Notes: a model not told the origin generated them from the letters alone. A stretch of DNA of 64,000 nt from Coriobacteriaceae bacterium (GCA_902363875.1 CABJBO010000001.1:118121-182120), one strand, 5' to 3'; positions 7,634 through 17,082 are shown, counted from the first letter of the stretch. Made by a program: numbers and translations.

Positions 7634-9109
7634 CTATTTCTTATTACGCATCTGCGCTTCCATCTGGCGCAGCAGCTCCATATCGGACTTGGGACCGCCC
7701 GTACCTAGGCCGCCCATGCCGCCCAGACCCATAGCGTCCAGGCCAGGGATATTGGGCATGCGCATCTTCTTGCCCTTCTTTCCCTTTTTGCCCTTTTTGC
7801 CGCCGGCCTGCGCCTGATTGGCCATCGTGCGCATGCGGCCCATCATCTTATTCATCTCGCCCCACTGCTTCATAAGGCTGTTGACCTCGGTGGGGGTTAC
7901 GCCGGCACCCTTGGCAATGCGGGCGCGGCGCTGGCCGTTGATGATGGAGGGACGCAGGCGCTCCTCCTTGGTCATCGACATGATGATGGCCTCGTTCTTA
8001 TCGAAGATGCCCTCGTCCAGGTTGCCGCCCATCTGGTTGAGTGCACGCTGACCACCGGGGAGCATGCCCAGGATACCCTTCATACCGCCCATCTTTTTGA
8101 CGGCTTTCATCTGGTCGAGCATGTCGTTCATGGTAAAGCCCTCGCGCAGCATGCGCTCGGCAGCCTCGAGCTGCTCTGCATCGGCGGCCTCCTGGGCCTT
8201 CTCGATGATGCCGACGACATCGCCCATGCCCAAGATGCGCTTGGCCATGCGATCGGGATAGAAGGGCTCAAGCGAATCGGGTTTCTCGCCCATGCTCACG
8301 AACTTGATGGGCTTGCCGGTCACCTGACGTACCGAAAGTGCGCCACCGCCACGGGCGTCACCGTCGAGCTTGGAGATGATCACGCCGTCAAAGTCGGTGC
8401 GATCGGCAAAGGTCGAGACGACGTTGACGATGTCCTGGCCGGTCATGGCGTCGACGACCATCAGCACCTGGTCGGGCTTGACGGCCTTCTTGATGTCAAC
8501 GGCCTCCTGCATCATCTGCTCGTCGATCTGAAGACGACCGGCGGTATCGACGATGACCACGTCACGCAGGTGGTCGACGGCCTCCTGGATGGCACCCTTG
8601 GCAATGTCGACCGGGTGCGCACCGTCGCCGCGGAAGACCGGTACGCCAATCTCGCCACCGAGCGTGGCCAGCTGGTCGGCAGCGGCGGGACGGTAGACGT
8701 CGCACGCTGCGAGCAACGGCGAGCGGCCCTGCTTCTTGAGCAGGTAGGCAAGCTTTACGGCTGCCGTGGTCTTACCGGAGCCCTGCAGGCCCACGAGCAT
8801 AATGACATTGGGAATGCGGTTGCTAAAGACGAGCTTGCTCTCGGTTGAGCCGAGCATCTCGGTGAGCTCGTCGAGCACGATCTTGACGACGTTTTGCGCC
8901 GGCGACAACGACTCCATGACCTCGGCGGTCATGCAGCGCTCCTTGGTCTTGGCAACGAACTCCTTGACGACCTTAAAGTTAACGTCGGCCTCGAGCAGCG
9001 CCATGCGAATGTCGCGCATGGCCGAAGTAATATCGGCCTCGGTCAGCTTACCCTTGCCGCGCAGGCGGTCAAATGTGTCGTTGAGGCGATCGCTCAGGGA
9101 ATCAAACAC
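7634..9109 (-). CDS. ffh: Signal recognition particle GTPase Ffh (SRP54)
   Basis: Binds signal sequences of nascent membrane proteins and, with FtsY, delivers ribosomes to the translocon. 491 residues. N-domain then G-domain with Walker A VGLQGSGKTT, DVYRPAAADQL, DTAGRLQ and SKLDGDARGGGAL; the M-domain follows from about residue 300 with Met-rich helices, and the tail is Lys-rich (KKGKKGKKGKK) and Gly/Met-rich. The start is GTG at 9109 with AAGGAG six bases upstream. It ends the plsX-acpP-rnc-smc-ftsY-ffh run, ten bases after the ftsY stop. Confidence 0.98.
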   Translation of the reverse strand: MFDSLSDRLNDTFDRLRGKGKLTEADITSAMRDIRMALLEADVNFKVVKEFVAKTKERCMTAEVMESLSPAQNVVKIVLDELTEMLGSTESKLVFSNRIPNVIMLVGLQGSGKTTAAVKLAYLLKKQGRSPLLAACDVYRPAAADQLATLGGEIGVPVFRGDGAHPVDIAKGAIQEAVDHLRDVVIVDTAGRLQIDEQMMQEAVDIKKAVKPDQVLMVVDAMTGQDIVNVVSTFADRTDFDGVIISKLDGDARGGGALSVRQVTGKPIKFVSMGEKPDSLEPFYPDRMAKRILGMGDVVGIIEKAQEAADAEQLEAAERMLREGFTMNDMLDQMKAVKKMGGMKGILGMLPGGQRALNQMGGNLDEGIFDKNEAIIMSMTKEERLRPSIINGQRRARIAKGAGVTPTEVNSLMKQWGEMNKMMGRMRTMANQAQAGGKKGKKGKKGKKMRMPNIPGLDAMGLGGMGGLGTGGPKSDMELLRQMEAQMRNKK

Positions 9110-9119
9110 TAGTCACTCC

Positions 9120-10037
9120 TTAATTGGACTCGCCCACCAGGGCGCGGCAGAAATCTTTTGCATTAAACTCCTGCAGGTCATCGACCTGCTCGCCGACGCC
9201 GATGCGCAGGATCGGGAGCTTGAGCTTCTCGGCCACGGCCATGGCGATACCGCCCTTAGCCGTGCCGTCGAGCTTAGTCATGATAATACCGTCCAGGCCC
9301 AGCGCCTCGTTAAACTCGAGCGCCTGGTTCAGACCGTTCTGGCCAGTGGCGGCATCGATCACAAGCACGACCGAGACCGGCATGGGACCGGAGGCCATAT
9401 TGGCGGCGCGCTTACGGGTCACATTGACCACCTTGGCAAGCTCGCGCATGAGCTCGGGGCTCGTGTGCAGACGACCGGCGGTATCAATGAGCACCAGGTC
9501 GCTGCCGCGCTTATCGGCCTCGTCGAGCACGTCATAGCACACGCTCGCCGGATCAGAGCCGCGGTCACGCTTGATAACCGGTACGCCGGCACGCTGACCC
9601 CACACATCAAGCTGCTCGATGGCGGCAGCGCGGAAAGTGTCGGCCGAACCGATCACCACGTTCTTGCCGCGGGCGGCCATGGCGCTCGCAATCTTGCCGA
9701 CCGTGGTGGTCTTGCCGGCACCGTTGATGCCGACAAACAGCACGCAGCTCGGCGTATCGGAAAACGGGTCGCGCTCAACAGGCACAAAATGGCCCTCGAG
9801 CTGCTCGGCCAGGGCGCGACGAAGCTGCGGGGCGGTCTTGAGGTTCTTCTTGGCGGCGGCGTCACGCAGGTCATCGGAGACCTGAATGGCGACCTCGGCG
9901 CCCATGTCACCCATGACAAGGGTGTCCTCAAGATCCTCCCAAAAATCCTCGTCGACCTCGCCGCCAAAGTAGAAGACCTCGTTGAGGGCCTCGCGGCTGC
10001 GCTCAAGTCCGCGCGAGAGTGCGTCAAAGAATCCCAT
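9120..10037 (-). CDS. ftsY: SRP receptor GTPase FtsY
   Basis: Membrane-associated partner of Ffh. 305 residues, a short form without the long acidic A-domain seen in E. coli. NG-domain motifs: VGINGAGKTTTVGK (P-loop), DTFRAAAIEQL, LIDTAGRLHT, and MTKLDGTAKGG. The start ATG overlaps the smc stop (TAATG), so translation is coupled to smc. The next gene is ffh, its functional partner. Confidence 0.97.
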   Translation of the reverse strand: MGFFDALSRGLERSREALNEVFYFGGEVDEDFWEDLEDTLVMGDMGAEVAIQVSDDLRDAAAKKNLKTAPQLRRALAEQLEGHFVPVERDPFSDTPSCVLFVGINGAGKTTTVGKIASAMAARGKNVVIGSADTFRAAAIEQLDVWGQRAGVPVIKRDRGSDPASVCYDVLDEADKRGSDLVLIDTAGRLHTSPELMRELAKVVNVTRKRAANMASGPMPVSVVLVIDAATGQNGLNQALEFNEALGLDGIIMTKLDGTAKGGIAMAVAEKLKLPILRIGVGEQVDDLQEFNAKDFCRALVGESN

Positions 10038-13000
10038 TATGCATTCACGACCTTTCCAGTTTCGCGATCGAGTTTTTGCGAGACGACGCGACTGACGCCG
10101 TCGGCTTGCATCGAGACGCCGTAGAGGACGTCAGCATCCTCCATAGTACGGCGCTGATGCGAGATTACCAAGAGCTGCGTATCGGAACGCAGCACATCGA
10201 GGGCGCCGATGAGCTTGGACAGGTTGGCGTCGTCGAGCGCAGCCTCGACCTCGTCCAGCACATAGAACGGCACCGTGCGCGTACGGTATACGGCAAAGAG
10301 CAGGGCGAGCGCCGTCAGGCTCTTCTCGCCGCCCGACATGAGCATCATCTTGGTGATGCGCTTGCCGCGCGGTTGGGCCACGACCTCGATACCCGTCTCG
10401 GCCGGGTGCTCGGGGTCGGTCATCTCCAGATGAGCCTGGCCGCCCGGGAAGAGCATGGCGAAGATCTCGCGGAAGTTCGCATCAACCTTCTCAAACGTCA
10501 CCAGGAACGCCTTGCGCATCTTGCGGTCGATGGCCACCGTGATCTTGGTGAGCGCCTTGCGCGCGCTCTCCAGATCGGCAAGTTGCTCCTCGATGTAATC
10601 GGCACGGCGCTTGAGCTGCTCGTACTCCTCCATGGCGACTTGGTTCACAGGGCCCAGGTTGTTGATCTGGCGCACGAGCTGGTTGAGCTCGCGCTCGGCG
10701 GCGTCGCGGTCGGTAGGCGCAGGAAGCATGAGCGCTTCCTCGAGCACCGTGGTGCCATCGGCGGTGATGGCCTTGATGGCAGCCTCGACCTGTACCTCGA
10801 GCTTGCCGCGCGCCACCTTGAACTCATTTTGCGTCGTGGCGGCAACATCGACCCGCTCTTTGGCGCGGGCGACCTCGGTCTTGGCGTCCTCGATGGTCTT
10901 CTTGAGCGAGGCCGAGTCCGCCTCCTCGAGCGACGCCTGGTCGCGCAGGCGCGCAGCCCAATCCGACGCGCGCTCCAGCAGGGCCGAATAGCGCTCGTGC
11001 ATGGGGTCGACACGCAGGCGCAGGAGCTCGAGCGAGCGCGAGGCCTGGCGCGTTCCGCGGATACGGCGGTCGATGCCCTCCAGGCGATGCTCCAGATCGG
11101 GCACGCGGCCCTTCAGCGAACGAAGGCGCTCGCTGGTCTGGGCCAGGCGAACCTTGGCGTCGGCGAGTTTGCCGGCTGCCTCGGAATCGTCGCGGCGCAC
11201 GCGATCGAGCTCGTCGTTGGCCTCGGCAATCTGCAAGCCTAAGTCGCTCGCCTGCGCACGGGCCTCGTCACGCGAACGGGTAAGTTCGTCCACGCGCGGA
11301 CGCGCGGCGCGAACGGCCTCAGCGGCCTGCTCGCGACGCTTGGAAATCCGCACCCGCTCGACCTCGGCATTGTTGGCGCTTTGCTCCAGGCGGCCGATCT
11401 CGGAGAGCAGCGAGCGGCGCTCGCCCTCAAGACGGGCGATCTCGCCAGCGGCATCGCCCTCGGCGGCACGGGCCTCCTCGACGGCGACGTTGGCCTCAAC
11501 GACTTGGTCCGACACATGCTCAAACACGGCAGCCAGATCGGGCTCCAGGCCCTCCAGCTCGCGGATAAGACGTTTGCGCTCCAAAGCGCCCGAAGCCTCG
11601 CCGGCATCGAGCCCCACACGCACCAGGCCACCACAGCTCACGCGGGCGCCATCGGGCGTCACGTAGGTCACACCGTCAACGACGGGCGCGGCCAGTGCGG
11701 CAGCCAAATCATCGACCACGTAATAGCCGCCGAGCAGTGCCTCGACAACCGGACCATAACCGGCGCGCACGGACAGGCGATCGACCAGACGCGAACCGGC
11801 AGCGCTCTCGGCGGCAGCAGAGCCGCTCACGCCGCGCGCCATCAGCAGCGCCTCGCCCGAGGCCTTCTTCTGGTCCAGGGCAGCGCGACCGGCGCGCTCG
11901 AGTGCGGCAGCGTTATCGAACAACAGGGCATCGATATCGCCGGCGAGCAGCTGCTCAACCAGGCCCTCAAGCTCACGCGGTGCCTCGAGCACATCACCCA
12001 GACGGCCCGAAACATCGTCGCCCAGCGCGCCCACCAGACGGCTTACGAGCGGCGAGCTGTCTGCCATGCGGGCATCGAGCTTCTTTTGGCTGGCAAGCTC
12101 CGAGCGTACCTCGGACAGCTTGTTGCGCGCCTCGCCCTCGCGGGCACGCAGGTCCTTGAGGGCAGCGCGTGCCGTCTCGGTGGCCTCGCGCGCATCGCTC
12201 TGGGCCTGACGAGCCGCCTCAAGGGCGCTCTCAAGCTCCTCGGCACGGTCGCGGCGGCTCTCAAGCGATGCCGTGACCTCCTCGAGCTGTTCATCAATCT
12301 GCTCCAGGCGCGAGGCATACATGTTGTCCTCGACCTCGGCATTGGAAAGCGAATCCTTCACCTTGGCGAGCTCGAGCGCGGCGTTATCGGCCACACGCTG
12401 CACATCGCGCTGCTCGCGCATGAACTGCGAAATCTGCGCATCAAGCGCCACGCGGCGCTCGTGAAGCTCGGCGGCGGCAGGACCAGCGGCGTCGACGTCC
12501 TCCTGGGCCTGCATATGCGCGCCGGTCACTTCCTCAAGCTGGGCACGCGCATCCTCGAGCTCCTCGACTACGCGACGGCGCTGATGCTCGGAGCTCGAGA
12601 TCTGGCCGCGCATGTCGGACAGGCGCGACACCATGTTGTGGCCCTTTTCCTCGAGCAGGCGCATGTCAGAATTAATGCGGCCGACCACATCTTGCATGTG
12701 CCGGCGCTGCTCGCCCAAGTCGCCCACAAACAGGCCCTTTTCTTCGAGCATGACCTGGAGCTTCTCGAGCTCGCGCTCTTTCTCACCCAGACGGTACTGC
12801 GCAAGCTCCAGCTCGGCGGCGCCCTCCTTAGAGCGGCTCTCCAGGTCGTTCCACTGCGATTGCAGCGAACGCAGCTCGTCGACGGCCAGCATCTGCGTAA
12901 GCTCGTTCGCGCGCGAGGACAGCTCTTTGTACTTGCGCGCGCGATCGACCTGACGCTCCAGCGGCCGCAGCTGACGGGCGATCTCCTTATTGATGTCGCG

Positions 13001-13573
13001 GGCACGGGTTAGGTGCTCGTCCATCGACTTGATCTTTTTGAGCGCACGCTCCTTGCGGCGCTTGTGCTTGGAGATGCCGGCGGCCTCCTCAATGAGGGCG
13101 CGGCGCTCCTCGGGGCGGCTCTGCAAAATGGCATCGAGCTTGCCCTGGCTGATGATGGAATGCGTATCCTTGCCCAGGCCAGAATCGTGCAGGATGTCCT
13201 GGATGTCCATCAGGCGGCACGGGCTCGAGTTGATGAGGTACTCACTTTCGCCCGAGCGGTACATGCGGCGGGTGATAGCCACCTCGTCAAAGTCGACAGG
13301 CAGCATATGGTCCGAGTTATCGAGCACCAGCGTGACCTCGGCCACACCCACCGGCTTGCGCGCTGACGAGCCCGAGAAGATGACATCCTCCATGGCCTGG
13401 CCGCGCAGCTGCTTGGCGCTCTGCTCGCCCAGGACCCACAGAATCGAGTCAGAGATGTTCGATTTTCCCGAGCCGTTGGGACCGACAATGACGGTCAGGC
13501 CCGGCTCAAACGTCATATGGGCGCGGTCGGCAAACGACTTGAACCCTTTGAGCGTGAGGGACTTGAGATACAC
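10037..13573 (-). CDS. smc: Chromosome segregation protein SMC
   Basis: Condensin ATPase that organises and helps segregate the nucleoid. 1178 residues. The N-terminal head has Walker A VGPNGSGKSN (residues about 31-40); coiled coil from about 170 to 490; a Gly-rich hinge about 505-660; second coiled coil about 670-1010; and the C-terminal head with the ABC signature MSGGEKSLTALAL and Walker B YVLDEVEAALDD. Lies between rnc and ftsY, a common bacterial order, and shares a TAATG junction with ftsY. Confidence 0.98.
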   Translation of the reverse strand: MYLKSLTLKGFKSFADRAHMTFEPGLTVIVGPNGSGKSNISDSILWVLGEQSAKQLRGQAMEDVIFSGSSARKPVGVAEVTLVLDNSDHMLPVDFDEVAITRRMYRSGESEYLINSSPCRLMDIQDILHDSGLGKDTHSIISQGKLDAILQSRPEERRALIEEAAGISKHKRRKERALKKIKSMDEHLTRARDINKEIARQLRPLERQVDRARKYKELSSRANELTQMLAVDELRSLQSQWNDLESRSKEGAAELELAQYRLGEKERELEKLQVMLEEKGLFVGDLGEQRRHMQDVVGRINSDMRLLEEKGHNMVSRLSDMRGQISSSEHQRRRVVEELEDARAQLEEVTGAHMQAQEDVDAAGPAAAELHERRVALDAQISQFMREQRDVQRVADNAALELAKVKDSLSNAEVEDNMYASRLEQIDEQLEEVTASLESRRDRAEELESALEAARQAQSDAREATETARAALKDLRAREGEARNKLSEVRSELASQKKLDARMADSSPLVSRLVGALGDDVSGRLGDVLEAPRELEGLVEQLLAGDIDALLFDNAAALERAGRAALDQKKASGEALLMARGVSGSAAAESAAGSRLVDRLSVRAGYGPVVEALLGGYYVVDDLAAALAAPVVDGVTYVTPDGARVSCGGLVRVGLDAGEASGALERKRLIRELEGLEPDLAAVFEHVSDQVVEANVAVEEARAAEGDAAGEIARLEGERRSLLSEIGRLEQSANNAEVERVRISKRREQAAEAVRAARPRVDELTRSRDEARAQASDLGLQIAEANDELDRVRRDDSEAAGKLADAKVRLAQTSERLRSLKGRVPDLEHRLEGIDRRIRGTRQASRSLELLRLRVDPMHERYSALLERASDWAARLRDQASLEEADSASLKKTIEDAKTEVARAKERVDVAATTQNEFKVARGKLEVQVEAAIKAITADGTTVLEEALMLPAPTDRDAAERELNQLVRQINNLGPVNQVAMEEYEQLKRRADYIEEQLADLESARKALTKITVAIDRKMRKAFLVTFEKVDANFREIFAMLFPGGQAHLEMTDPEHPAETGIEVVAQPRGKRITKMMLMSGGEKSLTALALLFAVYRTRTVPFYVLDEVEAALDDANLSKLIGALDVLRSDTQLLVISHQRRTMEDADVLYGVSMQADGVSRVVSQKLDRETGKVVNA

Positions 13574-13583
13574 GGTTCCTCGC

Positions 13584-14309
13584 TTAAACAGGCTTCTTGT
13601 TGAGAATCACGCCGTTGGTGGTGTAGCCCATGCGGTCAAGTGCCTCGAGTGCAGCGGCTCCCTCGGCTTCCTTCTTTGAGGAGCCGGAGCCGCGACCCTG
13701 GCGAATACCATCAATCAACACCACGGCGGTAAAGGTGGGCGCATGCGCCGGGCCCTCGGAGCCAACGAGCTTATACGCCGGGGGTTCGTGACCGTCGGCT
13801 TGCACGCACTCCTGCAAGAACGATTTGGGGTTCGCGGGGTGCTCGGCACGCTCGGAGGCCAGGTGCGGTTTGAGCGTACGATGGATAAAGTCCGCCGCAA
13901 CATCCCAGCCGGCATCCAAGTACAGCGCACCCACGAGCGACTCGTAGACGTTCTCGAGCGCCGAGTGCAGGCCGCGCGCGCCGGTACCGGTCTCGGAGGC
14001 ACCAAAGATGATGATGTCGTCGATGCCCAGCTCATGCGACACCTCGGATAGCGTAGCGCCCGAGACAAGCGACACTTTCAGGCGCGTGAGCTTGCCCTCG
14101 TCAAACTCGGGATAGGACTCAAAGAGCGAACGGGCGACGACGGCGCCCAAAATGGAATCGCCCAAGAACTCAAGGCGCTCATAGCTGGCAGAAACCGGCT
14201 GGCCCTCGACTGCCGAGGGATGCGTAAGCGCCGCGCGCAGAAGCACCTTATTATTGAACTCGTGGCCCAGAATTTCCTGGGCACGCGTAAGTCGTTCAGA
14301 CAAAGCCAA
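13584..14309 (-). CDS. rnc: Ribonuclease III
   Basis: Endonuclease that cuts double-stranded RNA, matures rRNA precursors and controls mRNAs. 241 residues. Catalytic signature ERLEFLGDSILGAVV sits in the first 60 residues, with the second acidic cluster ENVYESLVGALYLD; a C-terminal double-stranded RNA-binding domain runs from about residue 160 (NPKSFLQECVQADG) to GSSKKEAEGAAALEAL. The start appears to be TTG at 14309, with GGAGG eight bases upstream inside the end of acpP. The gap to smc is ten bases. Confidence 0.97.
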   Translation of the reverse strand: MALSERLTRAQEILGHEFNNKVLLRAALTHPSAVEGQPVSASYERLEFLGDSILGAVVARSLFESYPEFDEGKLTRLKVSLVSGATLSEVSHELGIDDIIIFGASETGTGARGLHSALENVYESLVGALYLDAGWDVAADFIHRTLKPHLASERAEHPANPKSFLQECVQADGHEPPAYKLVGSEGPAHAPTFTAVVLIDGIRQGRGSGSSKKEAEGAAALEALDRMGYTTNGVILNKKPV

Positions 14310-14312
14310 GAC

Positions 14313-14555
14313 CTAGGCCTCCCTGGCGTTTTCGATCGCGTCGACGGCGTCGGCGACAGAGTTGAGCGAGAGCAAAGTCTCGTCATCGATCTCGAGGTTG
14401 AACTCGTCCTCGATAGCCGTAACCAGCTGCAGGCGCTCGAGCGAGTTGGCATCGAGATCGTCAAAGGTGGTCTCATCGCTAATTTCGGCAACATCGACGC
14501 CCAGAACGTCAGCAGCGACCTCGGCGATCTTGTCGAAGATTTCGGAGCGGTCCAT
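14313..14555 (-). CDS. acpP: Acyl carrier protein
   Basis: 80-residue acidic four-helix carrier of fatty-acyl chains. The phosphopantetheine attachment site is Ser38 in LDANSLERLQL; the usual DSL motif is NSL here, so the conserved Asp before the serine is Asn. ATG at 14553-14555 is preceded by AGAGGAAG. The open frame continues upstream to 14792 but without similarity. The gene lies between plsX and rnc, a typical place for the housekeeping acpP. A perfect 20-bp palindrome lies upstream. Confidence 0.93.
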   Translation of the reverse strand: MDRSEIFDKIAEVAADVLGVDVAEISDETTFDDLDANSLERLQLVTAIEDEFNLEIDDETLLSLNSVADAVDAIENAREA

Positions 14556-14592
14556 AGCGCTTCCTCTCATAGTGCATGAATACCAAAAGAAT

Positions 14593-14612
14593 GGTACCGC
14601 CCGGGCGGTACC
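14593..14612. terminator. 20-bp perfect palindrome between plsX and acpP
   Basis: GGTACCGCCCGGGCGGTACC is fully self-complementary. On the minus strand it is followed by ATTCTTTTGG, so it can act as an intrinsic terminator or processing hairpin that separates plsX from acpP expression. Confidence 0.6.
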
Positions 14613-14679
14613 AAGACACGGTTCTGATTCTACCCCACGAAGCAGGCCGCGAGGCACATAACAGCGCTCTAACTCGCTC

Positions 14680-15699
14680 TTACAAAACGATGCCGTCCAT
14701 GGAGTTGGCGACATTCTCGACCAGCCCGGCGCGCACGGCTTCGGCCGCCGCAAGCGTACCGTTTTTAACAGCTTCGACCGAGGTGGCGCCATGGCCGATC
14801 AGAACCACGCCGCGCAGGCCCAAAAGAATCGCGCCGCCCTTGGCGTCGCCAGAGAGCTTGGCCTTTATCTCACGCATCTGCTTTTTAATGAGCAGCGCGG
14901 CTATCTTGGTGCCAAGCGAAGACATAAAGACGCCCTTGAGCTCCTGCAACAAAAACTTGGCAGCGCCCTCGGTGGCCTTGAGCGCAATGTTGCCCGACAT
15001 GCCGTCGGCCACGACGACATCGAAGTGGCCCGAGGTAAGGTCGGTACCCTCGCAGTTGCCCACAAAGCCGGGAACGGCAGCCTTCATGGCCGGGAAGCAG
15101 GACTTGGTAAAGTTGGAGCCCTTCTCGTCCTCGGTGCCGTTAGCAAGCAGGCCCACGCGGGGATGCTCGATACCCAAAACGACGCGGGCATAGGCGGCGC
15201 CCATCTGGGCAAAGCGCACCATATCGTCCACCTCGACATCGGGGTTGGCGCCCATATCGCACAGCACCGTCAGGCCGCCGGCGCGATTGGGCAGTGCATT
15301 GGTCAGACAGGGGCGCACCGGCTGCTTCTTGCCTTCGGCCTGATACCTAAACGGCGTCACATAGGCGGTAGCGGCAGCGGTCATGGCACCGGTCGAACCG
15401 GCAGAGAAGAACGCGTCAGCATTGCCCTTCTTGATAGCGCGGCACGACAGCACGATCGAAGACTTGCGTTTGGTCATCACGGCGCGAATGGGATCGTCAT
15501 CCATGGCGATAACGTCGGGTGCCTCAAGGGCCTCAACACGTGCGTGGGAAGCAGCAAAGGGATTGACGATTTCGGCGGGGCCAGCTGCCAAGACCTCGAT
15601 ATCGGGATCGACGGCAAGTGCAGCCTCGATACCATCGAGAACAACCTGAGGTTTCTCGTCTCCACCCACAACGTCTACACAAACGCGAACGTTACTCAT
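14680..15699 (-). CDS. plsX: Phosphate acyltransferase PlsX
   Basis: Converts acyl-ACP to acyl-phosphate, the acyl donor for PlsY in phospholipid synthesis; a peripheral membrane enzyme. About 339 residues. The N-terminus (VCVDVVGGDEKPQVVLDGI) has the family GGD motif (usually MGGD) and the middle has FFSAGSTGAMTAAATAYV and VLCDMGANPDV. The ATG at 15699 is chosen because AAGGAG lies seven bases upstream; an ATG at 15705 is too close to it. It follows rpmF across a terminator-like hairpin and precedes acpP. Confidence 0.96.
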   Translation of the reverse strand: MSNVRVCVDVVGGDEKPQVVLDGIEAALAVDPDIEVLAAGPAEIVNPFAASHARVEALEAPDVIAMDDDPIRAVMTKRKSSIVLSCRAIKKGNADAFFSAGSTGAMTAAATAYVTPFRYQAEGKKQPVRPCLTNALPNRAGGLTVLCDMGANPDVEVDDMVRFAQMGAAYARVVLGIEHPRVGLLANGTEDEKGSNFTKSCFPAMKAAVPGFVGNCEGTDLTSGHFDVVVADGMSGNIALKATEGAAKFLLQELKGVFMSSLGTKIAALLIKKQMREIKAKLSGDAKGGAILLGLRGVVLIGHGATSVEAVKNGTLAAAEAVRAGLVENVANSMDGIVL

Positions 15700-15715
15700 A
15701 TACATGCTCCTTATA

Positions 15716-15747
15716 CAAAAATGGCCGACTCATTGAGCCGGCCATTG
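15716..15747 (-). terminator. Terminator-like hairpin between rpmF and plsX
   Basis: On the minus strand AATGGCCG..CTCA pairs with TGAG.CGGCCATT and is followed by TTTTTGT. The U-tract leads straight into the AAGGAG of plsX, leaving no room for a new promoter, so plsX expression probably depends on read-through. Confidence 0.7.
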
Positions 15748-15786
15748 TGGTTCCATTTGGAACGGCATCGCATCCAGAGTATACCG

Positions 15787-15966
15787 TTACTCGGTAACGA
15801 TAACCTCACGGTCCTTGTAGAAACCGCAGCTGGGGCACACGTGGTGCGGAAGCTTGACAGCGCCGCAACGGGGGCACGTGGACTGAGCCGCAGCCGAGAT
15901 CTTCATGTTGGCGGAACGACGGGTGTGAGTGCGGATACGACCCTGCTTTTGTTTAGGTACGGGCAT
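15787..15966 (-). CDS. rpmF: 50S ribosomal protein L32
   Basis: 59-residue ribosomal protein, too short to stand out without translation. It begins MPVPKQKQGRIRTHTRRSAN, the L32 signature, and has a zinc ribbon of two CxxC pairs (CPRC at 31-34 and CPSC at 44-47), so it is the zinc-binding (C+) form. AAGGAAGG lies upstream of the ATG at 15966. Gene order yceD-rpmF-plsX is widely conserved in bacteria and links ribosome and membrane lipid synthesis. Confidence 0.96.
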   Translation of the reverse strand: MPVPKQKQGRIRTHTRRSANMKISAAAQSTCPRCGAVKLPHHVCPSCGFYKDREVIVTE

Positions 15967-16030
15967 AGTGACCTTCCTTATGAACTATCCAGTGTGGCGA
16001 TTACGCGCAAGTAGCGATACTACCACAGTT

Positions 16031-16585
16031 TTACTCATCGAGCTTGAGATTCTTCAATGCTGCAAATGGATTTTCCGTGGCAGCGGCCCATTCTGCCTCT
16101 GCCTGGGCGGCGCAATCGCATTGCTCGACGTTGAGATTGCAACCGCAAGTGGGGCACAGGCCGCGGCAATCGGGCTTGCACAGAACGACAAACGGCGTGT
16201 CCATGACGACCGCGTCGTTGATGGGCTCACCCAGATCGACGATGCGGTCCTCACCCAGGAGCTCGTAGCCGTCCTCGTAGGCCTCGGGATCCTCGGGCTC
16301 CTCGAAGAGGTAGAACTCCTCGATCTCGCCGGCGATATCAAACGAGGCAGACTCCAGGCAACGGTCGCACTCGCCGGTGGCGTGCGCGCGGACCATGCCC
16401 GTGAGCAAGACACCGGTACCGGCATTGGTAAAGACAACGTCGTAGTCGATGCCGTCCTGTAGCTGGTACTCCTTCTCGCCCACCGTGTAGGTGGCAACAT
16501 CGACCTTGCCGGTCAGCGGATACGAATCTCCAGGAAACTCGAGCTGCTCGGAAAGATCGACGGTAACGCTCGGGAACTCAGCCAT
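16031..16585 (-). CDS. yceD: YceD/DUF177 family protein with zinc cluster
   Basis: 184 residues of the DUF177 family, which is encoded next to rpmF in many bacteria and linked to 23S rRNA accumulation. The middle has GECDRCLE and the C-terminal part carries a Cys cluster (CKPDCRGLCPTCGCNL then CDC), likely to bind zinc. The ATG at 16585 overlaps the stop of the upstream coiled-coil gene (TAATG) and has no good Shine-Dalgarno, implying translational coupling. The product acts in the cytosol; the molecular mechanism is not known. Confidence 0.9.
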   Translation of the reverse strand: MAEFPSVTVDLSEQLEFPGDSYPLTGKVDVATYTVGEKEYQLQDGIDYDVVFTNAGTGVLLTGMVRAHATGECDRCLESASFDIAGEIEEFYLFEEPEDPEAYEDGYELLGEDRIVDLGEPINDAVVMDTPFVVLCKPDCRGLCPTCGCNLNVEQCDCAAQAEAEWAAATENPFAALKNLKLDE

Positions 16586-17082
16586 TACCACTGACCATTC
16601 TGTTGAGCGGCACCCTCGTTGAGCTGCTGACGGCAACGGGTAACGGTGCCAGTCAGGCTCTTGAGGTTCTCCTCCAGATGCGTAAAGACCTGCTCTGCAT
16701 AGTCCTCGGCAGCATAACGCGTCTCGCGCTCGTACTGCTGGGCACGATCGCGGATGTCGTCGGCCTGCTGCTGGGCTAAGCGGACGATCTCCTGCTCACC
16801 GGCAATGGTGAGGGCCTGCTGCTGAGCGTCGGCGATGATGGAATCGGCCTGGGCGGCGGCGGAAGCCATAAGCTCCTCGCGCTCCTTAAGGATACGGCGG
16901 GACTTCTGCCACTCCTCGGGATAGCTCATGCGGATCTCGTCGAGGATGTTGAAGAACACGTCGGCGTCGATGACCTTGAACTGAGCGTTCTTGCCGAAAG
17001 GCGGCTTGGCTTCCTCGATCAGCCCTTCGAGCTCATCGACCAAGCTGACGATCCTATCGCCAGGAAAATTCTCGCCCGGCAT
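16585..17082 (-). CDS. Coiled-coil protein, DivIVA/ATPase-subunit-like, function unknown
   Basis: 165 residues. The first 50 residues are folded-looking (PFGKNAQFKVIDADVFFNILDEIR) and the rest is a Gln/Ala-rich continuous coiled coil (about 60-150) with repeated AQQQA and RDRAQQYE stretches. Such proteins are often labelled DivIVA-like or V-ATPase subunit H-like in Actinobacteria. Position between coaD and yceD is typical for the class. The ATG at 17082 has AGGAG five bases upstream; an earlier ATG at 17106 does not. A scaffolding or polar role is conceivable but unproven. Confidence 0.8.
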   Translation of the reverse strand: MPGENFPGDRIVSLVDELEGLIEEAKPPFGKNAQFKVIDADVFFNILDEIRMSYPEEWQKSRRILKEREELMASAAAQADSIIADAQQQALTIAGEQEIVRLAQQQADDIRDRAQQYERETRYAAEDYAEQVFTHLEENLKSLTGTVTRCRQQLNEGAAQQNGQW

